From the NCBI GenBank assembly GCA_900772775.1, contig CAAGRW010000033.1:1-32679 (forward strand): 32,679 bases of DNA. The letters are read 5' to 3'. This DNA is from Candidatus Rifleibacteriota bacterium. Its GTDB lineage: Bacteria > Vulcanimicrobiota > Xenobia > Xenobiales > Xenobiaceae. The translations under genes were made by a program, and so were the position numbers. The notes below the pieces were generated by a model. It saw only the letters and a program-made list of their open reading frames with translations, had not been told where the DNA came from and ran no database searches. Shown one piece after another: positions 24,323 through 31,433 of the stretch. Positions within the stretch are counted from its first letter, which is position 1; every line of letters begins with the position of its first letter.

Positions 24323-25426
24323 GTGAATCGTTTTGGCTTTTTAATTCATCCTTTGGGAATGCGTGATATTATCCGCCATCTTCCCAACGTAGCCGGTAAA
24401 CGTGAGCCCTTAGTCAAAAAAGTTCTCGAATGGACTCCGTCTTATCACGCCTCTCACATAACTGGAGTCACTTCGGCCTACGACGGCAGCGAAATTGAGG
24501 GTGATTTTTATACAGTTCCTCTCTTCCCGCAACAAATTACCGGCTTAGATCGTCAGCTAGTATTGGGACGCATTATCGACGCATGCAAGTTGGCAGAAGC
24601 TGACGGGGCTCAGATTGTCGGCTTGGGTGGTTACACTTCTGTAGTAGGTTCGGCCGGTCTGACCGTAGCTAAAGAAATGGACATAGCCGTAACTAGCGGC
24701 AACAGTTATACGGTAGCTACAGCTGTGGAAGGCGCCACCAAAGCTTGCGAATTGTTAGGTTTAGACCCAACTCAAGCAACTGTAGCGGTGGTAGGAGCTA
24801 CAGGATCTATCGGCAGCGTTTGCTCCAAGATCTTAGCTAAACGCGGCGTAGGCACACTCATTTTGTTAGGTCGCTCCGAGCAACGCTTGGCCAACATCGC
24901 CGAAGATATTCACTCGCTCTATCCGCAAACTAATATTGAAATTTCCATTGATATGGGAGCCAATATTAGGCGCTCTGATTTGGTAGTCAGTTGCACTTCT
25001 TCCGGAGGAGACATCTTACAACCGAACATTTTTAAACCGGGCTCAGTTATATGTGATGTAGCCGTTCCTCACGATGTTTGTCGCGAAGTGGCTCAATTGC
25101 GTCCCGATGTTTTGGTTATCGAAGGCGGCGTGTGTGTAGCTCCCGGTAAAGATCCTAAGTTCAATTTCGATTTTGGCTTCCCTGAAGGCATTTGCTTAGC
25201 TTGTATGGCCGAAACGATGATCCTTACATTGGAAGGACGTTTTGAGGATTTCTCTATTGGTAGGGGACTTCAAATAGAAAAAGTGGAAGAAATAAGCCGT
25301 CTGGCCAAAAAGCATGGCTTCAAGTTAGCCGGTTTCCGCGCCTTTGACGAGCCTATTACCGATGAGCGCATTGAGCAAGTCAGAACTTTATCCAAGGAGC
25401 GCAATAAAGATTCGCGCACATTCTAA
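24323..25426 (+). CDS. Acyl-ACP reductase-like NAD(P)-dependent dehydrogenase
   Basis: The 367-aa product resembles the cyanobacterial long-chain acyl-ACP reductase (AAR), which reduces acyl-ACP to a fatty aldehyde. Matching stretches are GLGGYTSVVGS, VTSGNSYTVATAVE, the nucleotide loop VAVVGATGSIG (155-164), ILLGRSEQRL, IEGGV, and ACMAETMILTLEG with Cys294. That Cys aligns with the catalytic Cys of the cyanobacterial enzyme. The same broad family is often annotated as predicted amino acid dehydrogenase. The start is GTG 24323, 3 nt after the SRPBCC stop, with no strong Shine-Dalgarno site. The next gene follows after 2 nt. No aldehyde-deformylating oxygenase lies in the window, so alkane formation is not supported here. 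Confidence 0.88.
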   Translation: MNRFGFLIHPLGMRDIIRHLPNVAGKREPLVKKVLEWTPSYHASHITGVTSAYDGSEIEGDFYTVPLFPQQITGLDRQLVLGRIIDACKLAEADGAQIVGLGGYTSVVGSAGLTVAKEMDIAVTSGNSYTVATAVEGATKACELLGLDPTQATVAVVGATGSIGSVCSKILAKRGVGTLILLGRSEQRLANIAEDIHSLYPQTNIEISIDMGANIRRSDLVVSCTSSGGDILQPNIFKPGSVICDVAVPHDVCREVAQLRPDVLVIEGGVCVAPGKDPKFNFDFGFPEGICLACMAETMILTLEGRFEDFSIGRGLQIEKVEEISRLAKKHGFKLAGFRAFDEPITDERIEQVRTLSKERNKDSRTF

Positions 25427-25428
25427 TT

Positions 25429-26367
25429 ATGACAGATCAAGCAGACAATAAAACAATCAAGCGTGTAGTTAGTGTCAGTATCGGCTCCTCTACCCGCGAT
25501 CACAGTGTAAAGACCGAGCTTTTGGGTATACCTTTCGAAATTTCCCGCCGAGGTACCGACGGTGACTTGCGCAAAGCCAAAGAAGTCCTCAAAGAGTTAG
25601 ACGGGAAAGTGGACGCCATCGGTTTAGGCGGCCTCGATGTGTACTTATATAGCAAGACCAAACGCTACGCCTTACGCGATGGGTTAAAGCTTCTCCAGTT
25701 GGTTGAGCACACTCCAGTTGTTGACGGAAGCGGTCTCAAAAATACTTTAGAGCGCGAAGTTATCAGAATGCTGGCCAATGACGAACGCATTCCTCTCAAA
25801 GGCAAAAAAGTTTTGATGGTTTGCGCTCTGGATCGCTTTGGTATGGCCGGAGCTTTAGAAGAAGCCGGAGCCAAAGTTACTTACGGAGATCTGATTTTCT
25901 CTTTAAATTTGGATCAGCCCATACTTAGCTTAGACGAATTGGCTGAAAGAGCTGACAAGTTGCTGCCTGATTTTTGCAAGTTGCCTATCAGCATGTTGTA
26001 TCCCACAGGCAAAAAACAAGCAGATATTGAGCCTACTCCCCTAACAGACAAATATTATCAAGATGCCGAGATCATAGCCGGCGACTTCCTCTTTATTCGT
26101 CGCCATCTCCCCGACCGCTTGGAAGGAAGAACTATCATTACCAATACGGTCACCAGCAAAGATCTTGACGAATTGCGTAAGCGCGGTGTAACATATTTGG
26201 TCACTACTACGCCCGAATTTAACGGACGCTCCTTCGGCACAAACGTTATGGAGGCCGTAATGCTGGCGATTTTAGGCAAAAAATGGGATGAAGTCGAGCC
26301 GCAAGATTACTTAGATTTAATTAAGCGTCTCGAATTCAAACCGCGTGTTGTTAAGCTTCAGAACTAA
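25429..26367 (+). CDS. Conserved protein of the family annotated quinate 5-dehydrogenase
   Basis: The 312-aa protein resembles proteins of anaerobic Firmicutes labelled quinate 5-dehydrogenase: VVSVSIGSSTRDHSVK, LGIPFEISRRGTDGDL, GLGGLDVYLY, VVDGSGLKNTLEREV, KGKKVLMVCALDRFGMAGAL, FFIRRHLPDRL-like IIAGDFLFIRRHLPD, and TTTPEFNGRSFGTNVMEAV. The label is a database name; I see no GxGxxG loop of a classical Rossmann dehydrogenase, so the real activity is open. ATG 25429 follows the reductase-like stop by 2 nt with no Shine-Dalgarno site, which means strong coupling. The proteins probably act in one pathway. The gene is followed by 51 nt and greA with no terminator between them. Confidence 0.82.
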   Translation: MTDQADNKTIKRVVSVSIGSSTRDHSVKTELLGIPFEISRRGTDGDLRKAKEVLKELDGKVDAIGLGGLDVYLYSKTKRYALRDGLKLLQLVEHTPVVDGSGLKNTLEREVIRMLANDERIPLKGKKVLMVCALDRFGMAGALEEAGAKVTYGDLIFSLNLDQPILSLDELAERADKLLPDFCKLPISMLYPTGKKQADIEPTPLTDKYYQDAEIIAGDFLFIRRHLPDRLEGRTIITNTVTSKDLDELRKRGVTYLVTTTPEFNGRSFGTNVMEAVMLAILGKKWDEVEPQDYLDLIKRLEFKPRVVKLQN

Positions 26368-26418
26368 TCTCCCATTCTTATACATCAACGCATTTAACGC
26401 TATGCGTCGGAGGCAAAT

Positions 26419-26946
26419 ATGGCTAACGAAAAAACCAATTATTTAACCAGGCAAGGTCTGATTGATGCTCAACAGAAGCTCAACTATTTAAAAACTACCA
26501 AACGTGAGCAAATTGCTGAGCGTATCCGCATAGCCCGTGAATTTGGTGATATTTCCGAAAACGCCGAATATGAAAGTGCCAAAGCCGAACAAGGTTTCGT
26601 TGAAGGTACTATCAGCGAACTCGAGCGCGTTTTACAAAACTACACCATCATTGGTGAAGATGCTGAAGGCAATGTTGGCGGTCAGCTCAGAGAAGTCAAT
26701 CTCGGCGTACTCGTAACTATTGTCAACACCGAAAAAGACGAAAACGGCAACGAAGAGCGTTATTCTTTGGAAATCGTCGGTACTCGCGAAACTAATCCCC
26801 AAAACGGTCGCATTTCCAACGATTGTCCTTTAGGTGCCGCCTTGCTCGGTCATGGTCTTGGTGATATTGTCGACGTCAAGACCCCCAGTGGAATTATCTC
26901 CTGGAAGATTGAGAGCATTCAGCCCGCCGGCGTCAAGATCGCTTAA
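26419..26946 (+). CDS. greA: Transcription elongation factor GreA
   Basis: GreA rescues backtracked RNA polymerase by inserting its coiled coil and stimulating transcript cleavage. The 175-aa product has the N-terminal coiled coil with the acidic tip at DISENAEYESAKAEQ (Asp44, Glu47), then the FKBP-like C-terminal domain (YSLEIVGTRETNPQNGRIS, GAALLGHGLGDIVDV). It is about 15 residues longer than the usual 158, mainly through an insertion NTEKDENGNEERY in the C-terminal domain. ATG 26419 has GGAGG 6 nt upstream. A 6-bp hairpin (26388-26407) lies before that site. Confidence 0.95.
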   Translation: MANEKTNYLTRQGLIDAQQKLNYLKTTKREQIAERIRIAREFGDISENAEYESAKAEQGFVEGTISELERVLQNYTIIGEDAEGNVGGQLREVNLGVLVTIVNTEKDENGNEERYSLEIVGTRETNPQNGRISNDCPLGAALLGHGLGDIVDVKTPSGIISWKIESIQPAGVKIA

Positions 26947-26974
26947 TATTTTCCGAACGTTTTTATTAAATCAT

Positions 26975-27021
26975 AAGGTTCCGCCTGAGACAGACCGATG
27001 AGGCAAGACGGAGCCTTTTTT
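26975..27021 (+). terminator. Terminator after greA, immediately before lysS
   Basis: A 12-position stem (26975-26986 with 27006-27017) with one mismatch and one G-U pair is followed by six T residues (27016-27021). It ends 27 nt before the lysS ATG. Besides ending greA, it could act as a conditional attenuator for lysS, since little room is left for a promoter after it. Confidence 0.8.
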
Positions 27022-27048
27022 GTGCAGACAAACATAGAAAGGTCAGCC

Positions 27049-28575
27049 ATGAGTCAAGAACAGAAAAAGGCTAAGCGCCAAGCTGCTCCAGAGCTCAGCT
27101 TAAGCGAGCAGCAAGCTATTCGTATTCAGCACTTGAGAGCTTTGGAAGAACAGGGCCTCAACCCCTACGGTAAAAAATTTATTCGCACCAAAAATGCTGC
27201 TTTCATTAAAGACAAATACAAAGATCTGGCTCCCGAAGAAGAATCGGAAGAAGAAGTTAGCTTAGCCGGTCGTATCACCGCTTGGCGCGGTCACGGTAAA
27301 GCTTCCTTTATCGATTTGACTGATCTTTCCGATCGTATTCAACTTTACTTCAAATACGATGTCTTGGGCGAAGAATCTTACAAACGCTTAAGTTTAGCCG
27401 ACTTAGGCGATCTGATTACGGTAAAAGGCGTAGTTTTCCGCACCAGCCGCGGCGAACTTTCTGTCCGAGTAAAGGAATGGAGCATTGCCGCTAAGAGCTT
27501 AATTCCTCCGCCAGAAAAGTTCCATGGCCTGACCGATGTCGAAGTACGTTATAGACAGCGTTATGCCGACCTTATTGCCAATAAAGAAGTACGCGAAGTC
27601 TTCATCAAACGCAGCCACATTATCGCTGCCATTCGTCGCCACCTTGACAGCATGGGTTTCTTAGAAGTGGAAACTCCCTGTATGTCTGCAGTAGCAGGTG
27701 GCGCTGCGGCTCGTCCTTTCATTACCCATCACAATGCGCTTAATGTTGATATGTATTTGCGCATTGCCACAGAGCTTCACTTGAAGCGCTGTATTGTCGG
27801 TGGTCTGGAAAAAGTGTACGAAATTGGTCGACTCTTCCGCAATGAAGGTATCGATACCAAACACAATCCTGAGTTTACTACTATCGAGCTTTATGAAGCT
27901 TGGAGCGATTGCGAAGGTATGATGAAGATCACCGAAGGTATCATCGATACTTGTTGCAACGAAGTTCTCCATACCCACAATGTTACTTTCATGGGCCATG
28001 AACTCGACTTACGTCCTCCTTATCCTCGCCTGACTATGGACTCTTTATTCCAGAAATACGCCGGCATTTCCATTAAAGAACTCAGAGAGCCTGGCCGTGC
28101 CAAAGAAAAAGCTTTGGAACTTGGCATCAACTTAGGAAATAAAGAGCACACTTTGGCTCAGCTGTTTGACAAGATCTTTGAAGTCACTTGTGAAGAGCAC
28201 CTTATTCAGCCTACCTTCGTCACTGAGCAACCTGTGGAGCTTTCTCCTTTGGCTAAACGCAAAGAAGACGATCCCACTTTAACTGATCGTTTCGAGCTTT
28301 TTGTTTGTGGCAGTGAGTTAGCTAACGCCTTCAGCGAAGTAAACGATCCTTTCGATCAGCGCAAGCGTTTCGAAGAGCAGCAAGCTCTTAAAGGTATTGA
28401 TGACGAAGCCCATCCTTTAGATGAAGACTTCCTCAACGCCCTCATGTACGGTATGCCTCCTACAGGCGGCTTGGGTATTGGCATCGACCGTTTGGTTATG
28501 CTTTTAACTGGTCAAAATTGTATCCGCGACGTCCTTCTCTTCCCCACCATGAAGCCTTTGGACAGCGACAAATAA
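27049..28575 (+). CDS. lysS: Lysyl-tRNA synthetase, class II
   Basis: The 508-aa enzyme charges tRNA-Lys. The N-terminal OB-fold (VSLAGRITAWRGHGKASF) and the class II core are complete: motif 2 GRLFRNEGIDTKHNPEFTT, motif 3 GLGIGIDRLVMLLTG, and the FRNEG/EFT substrate residues. The start is placed at ATG 27049 (MSQEQKK), with AAAGG 7 nt before. The open frame extends to 26998, but that extension overlaps the terminator hairpin. Length and order are standard. A tRNA-Lys gene lies elsewhere in the window. Confidence 0.96.
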   Translation: MSQEQKKAKRQAAPELSLSEQQAIRIQHLRALEEQGLNPYGKKFIRTKNAAFIKDKYKDLAPEEESEEEVSLAGRITAWRGHGKASFIDLTDLSDRIQLYFKYDVLGEESYKRLSLADLGDLITVKGVVFRTSRGELSVRVKEWSIAAKSLIPPPEKFHGLTDVEVRYRQRYADLIANKEVREVFIKRSHIIAAIRRHLDSMGFLEVETPCMSAVAGGAAARPFITHHNALNVDMYLRIATELHLKRCIVGGLEKVYEIGRLFRNEGIDTKHNPEFTTIELYEAWSDCEGMMKITEGIIDTCCNEVLHTHNVTFMGHELDLRPPYPRLTMDSLFQKYAGISIKELREPGRAKEKALELGINLGNKEHTLAQLFDKIFEVTCEEHLIQPTFVTEQPVELSPLAKRKEDDPTLTDRFELFVCGSELANAFSEVNDPFDQRKRFEEQQALKGIDDEAHPLDEDFLNALMYGMPPTGGLGIGIDRLVMLLTGQNCIRDVLLFPTMKPLDSDK

Positions 28576-28616
28576 TCCCCATACAAAGCCGACAGTCCGC
28601 CTAAATGGACTGCTAT

Positions 28617-28660
28617 AAAAGCCTTGCCTGACGCTTATAGAGTGTCAGCAAGGCTTTTTT
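28617..28660 (+). terminator. Rho-independent terminator of lysS
   Basis: GCCTTG-C-CTGAC 28621-28632 pairs with GTCAGCAAGGC 28644-28654 with one bulged base, preceded by four A and followed by six T (28655-28660). It lies 42 nt beyond the lysS stop. Confidence 0.93.
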
Positions 28661-28752
28661 CAATTCGAGCTTCCTAATTTTTTTATAGGAAACAAGTTCA
28701 CTTTGTGGTATTTCAACCGGTAATTTTTTCCACTGCGGAGCCGCCTTTGGTT

Positions 28753-30024
28753 ATGAAAAAAAGCCCATATATCATTCTGTTAGTCTTACTCTTGTTCACT
28801 ATTGGCTTTTATGAATTAAGGCCGCTCATTCAGCCTGGATATCCTTATTTCCATACGACTCTACTGCTAATGGCGAAGTCCAACATATTATTTATGACAG
28901 CTTGTCTTGGTGGTGCTTGCGCTTACTTGTTTTTGCTGCCTATAAAAAAACTCGAGCTCCTAATAGCAACCATCTTAGGACTGTTCATAGACGGATTGTT
29001 GATTATTTACCGACTTGCCTATGTTATGGAAAATCCACTAGAAGAACATCTATACGGTTTTTTAGATTTTGGCCCAGGTCTATTGATTGGCTCCATCTTA
29101 GCTATCATTTGGCGCATTTTTCAATGCAGTAAAGATAAACAACTAGATAAAGTCACTAAATGCTTAGAAGTTTTAGGCTTAGCTTTAAGCATGCCAGTTT
29201 TTCTTTCCGTAGGCGCACTTAAATATGGGTTATATGTTTATGATCCGCACCTTTATGCTCTAGACTCACTTTGGGGAGTGCAAATCAGTTTTATATTATC
29301 CAAATTTTTACGAAACTGGCTGCCGCTAAATCTTTTCATGACAGCTATATACGTATATTTATCTTTATTTATGATGCTAACTCAAATTGAAGTCTATAAA
29401 GAAAATGAAAAATGGGGATTCAAGCATAGTAGTCGATTAATACCAGCCTTTTACTTTTTACTTATAGGAATACTAGGAACTTTTTGTTATGAATTTTTAC
29501 CTGCGGTAGGTATTGATTTGTATTGTGGTTGGAATACTTTTCCCAATGCTCCCTGGCCACAAGCTAATCTACATCCAGTACCTATAGAGGCTCCTCTTCA
29601 ATTCGTACGTAATTGTATGCCTAGCTTGCACTTTTCTTGGATCTTAGGAATCTACTATTCACTTTATGGAGCTAAGCCAATTTATAAACGCGCGGCTTTA
29701 CTGTTGGTATTTTTAACTGTTTTATCAACTTTTTCTGTCGGTTGTCACTATGTTATAGATTTAATCATGGCCGTACCTTTCACTATGGCACTCTTAGCTA
29801 TAGCTATGCCTGAAGCACAAAGTAACACACGTCTCATCTCAGGTTGTTTCGGTGCAATATCCTTTTTAAGTTGGCTGTGCATTTTTAAGTACAAAATCAC
29901 TTTAGCTTTATACAATCCAACCTTAACTTTATCACTGCTTATCGCCACTGATCTCATTTCCTTTTATTTAGCTCACGTTATGTGCACTCAAGCTCAAAAA
30001 TTTAAAGACGCGCAACTTCAATAG
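28753..30024 (+). CDS. PAP2-superfamily multi-pass membrane protein, first of three tandem copies
   Basis: The 423-aa protein has about ten membrane segments and two motifs of the PAP2_3 (inositol-phosphotransferase/Aur1-like) branch: MPSLHFSW (289-296) and GCHYVIDL (330-337, His332 and Asp336). These provide the His/His/Asp catalytic set that attacks phosphate esters of lipids. The N-terminal half is less familiar but conserved among the three copies: YELRPLIQPGYPYFHTTL and YDPHLYALDSLWGVQISF. The start is ATG 28753 (MKKSPYI), as the copies share this N-terminus; the frame is open from 28705. GGAG lies 13 nt upstream, rather far. It may cleave or transfer a phospho-headgroup on a membrane lipid; direct evidence is absent. 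The gene is visibly more A+T-rich than the lysS region. Confidence 0.8.
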   Translation: MKKSPYIILLVLLLFTIGFYELRPLIQPGYPYFHTTLLLMAKSNILFMTACLGGACAYLFLLPIKKLELLIATILGLFIDGLLIIYRLAYVMENPLEEHLYGFLDFGPGLLIGSILAIIWRIFQCSKDKQLDKVTKCLEVLGLALSMPVFLSVGALKYGLYVYDPHLYALDSLWGVQISFILSKFLRNWLPLNLFMTAIYVYLSLFMMLTQIEVYKENEKWGFKHSSRLIPAFYFLLIGILGTFCYEFLPAVGIDLYCGWNTFPNAPWPQANLHPVPIEAPLQFVRNCMPSLHFSWILGIYYSLYGAKPIYKRAALLLVFLTVLSTFSVGCHYVIDLIMAVPFTMALLAIAMPEAQSNTRLISGCFGAISFLSWLCIFKYKITLALYNPTLTLSLLIATDLISFYLAHVMCTQAQKFKDAQLQ

Positions 30025-30059
30025 CTAGCCACTAGAAAAATTCCCACGGAGCCACATTT

Positions 30060-31340
30060 ATGAAAAAAAGCCCATACATACTCCTACTACTTGCTTTACT
30101 AACTTTAGTATCTGTTTATGAATTAAGGCCGTTCATTCAACACGGCTATCCTTATTTTCACACGACTCTTTTTAGCAGTCTTTGTTATAACGTTATCTTT
30201 ACGACAGCGTGTCTTGGCGGAGCCTGCGCTTACTATTTTCTTTTGCCTATCCGCCGACAAGAGTTTTTTATAACTACAATTGTAGGTATAATTATAGATG
30301 GTTTTTTAATCAATTACCGACTTACCCACGGTATGATCTTCGATCCAGTAGAAGATCACGTCTTTTGCATTGTCGATATTGGCCCGGGCTTGCTAGCTGC
30401 AACAGCTGTAGCTATTTTATGGCGAGCCTTTCAAACCTATCGCCTCAAAGAATTTGAGCAAGTGCAAAAAAGCTTGGAAGTTTTTTCTTTAGCTGTGGCC
30501 ATGCCCATTACTTTATCTTTAGGCATTATTGAATTTGGCCCTTACGTTTATGATCCCCATTGTTATGCTCTCGACTCTCTTTGGGGAGTACAAGTCAGTT
30601 TTATTATTACCAAAGTTATTCGTGGCTCTTTGCCATTATGTCTATTTATGAAATTGGCTTATTTCTATCTGTCTTTTTATATGATTATGGCTCAAATTCT
30701 TATTTATAAAGACAACGAACGCTTAGGAATAAGCCATGTCAGCCGACTTATGCCCGCTTTTTTATTTATTTTTATCGGTATAGCTGGTACCTTTTTGTAT
30801 AGATTTTTCCCGGTTGTAGGCGTAGAAGTTTATTGCGGCTTAAATTCTTTTCCCAATGGTCCGTGGCCGGAGGCCAATATGAATCCTGTGCCTATAGAAG
30901 CCCCTTCTTTTTTACCTCATAATGGAATGCCCAGTTTACATATGGCTTGGATCTTGGCAGTATATTACTCTTTATACAGATTCTATAAAAGCAAACCATA
31001 TTACAGATACATAACTCTAATATTGATAGTTTTGACTGCCCTTTCGGCTTTTAGCGAAGGCTGCCACTATCTAATAGATTTAATTATTGCCATACCATTT
31101 ACTTTGCTTGCTCTGGCCTTAACTATGGTTGAAAGTCCGCGTAAGTGGCGCATTATATCAGCCATCTTTGGTTTTGTTGCCACTCTGGGCTGGCTTTGCC
31201 TTTTTAAATATGCCATTACCATAGCTTTACATAGGCCGATTTTAACCATAATAATGTTGGTCTTTACAGATGTAGTGTCGCTCTATTTAGCCAATACGAT
31301 GTGTAAACAAGAAGATCAGTCTGTAATGACGGAGAGTTGA
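30060..31340 (+). CDS. PAP2-superfamily multi-pass membrane protein, second tandem copy
   Basis: The 426-aa product is a clear paralogue of the preceding gene along its entire length, with MPSLHMAW and GCHYLIDL in the same places and the same N-terminal YELRPFIQHGYPYFHTTL. ATG 30060 follows 35 nt after the previous stop. Its leader repeats the same short pattern (GGAGCC then CC-rich, then ATGAAAAAAAGCCC), so the duplication included the ribosome-binding region. Two thirds of its residues look the same or similar by eye. Differences are spread over loops. A tandem duplication with later divergence fits best; functional split between the copies cannot be told. Confidence 0.8.
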   Translation: MKKSPYILLLLALLTLVSVYELRPFIQHGYPYFHTTLFSSLCYNVIFTTACLGGACAYYFLLPIRRQEFFITTIVGIIIDGFLINYRLTHGMIFDPVEDHVFCIVDIGPGLLAATAVAILWRAFQTYRLKEFEQVQKSLEVFSLAVAMPITLSLGIIEFGPYVYDPHCYALDSLWGVQVSFIITKVIRGSLPLCLFMKLAYFYLSFYMIMAQILIYKDNERLGISHVSRLMPAFLFIFIGIAGTFLYRFFPVVGVEVYCGLNSFPNGPWPEANMNPVPIEAPSFLPHNGMPSLHMAWILAVYYSLYRFYKSKPYYRYITLILIVLTALSAFSEGCHYLIDLIIAIPFTLLALALTMVESPRKWRIISAIFGFVATLGWLCLFKYAITIALHRPILTIIMLVFTDVVSLYLANTMCKQEDQSVMTES

Positions 31341-31433
31341 CACACACCGCGAAGCAAACTAACACCAGAAAGGTAGCTCCGTCTAACAGAGCCAACTATT
31401 TTAATGCCCAAACTCGAAAGTATAAGTCTACGT

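Noticed and set aside
22370..26367. Alkane-producing AAR/ADO pair
   Set aside because: No oxygenase-like (ADO) gene lies in the window; only the reductase-like half is present.
26998..27048. Longer lysS N-terminus
   Set aside because: It would read through the terminator hairpin; ATG 27049 gives a normal start with a ribosome-binding site.
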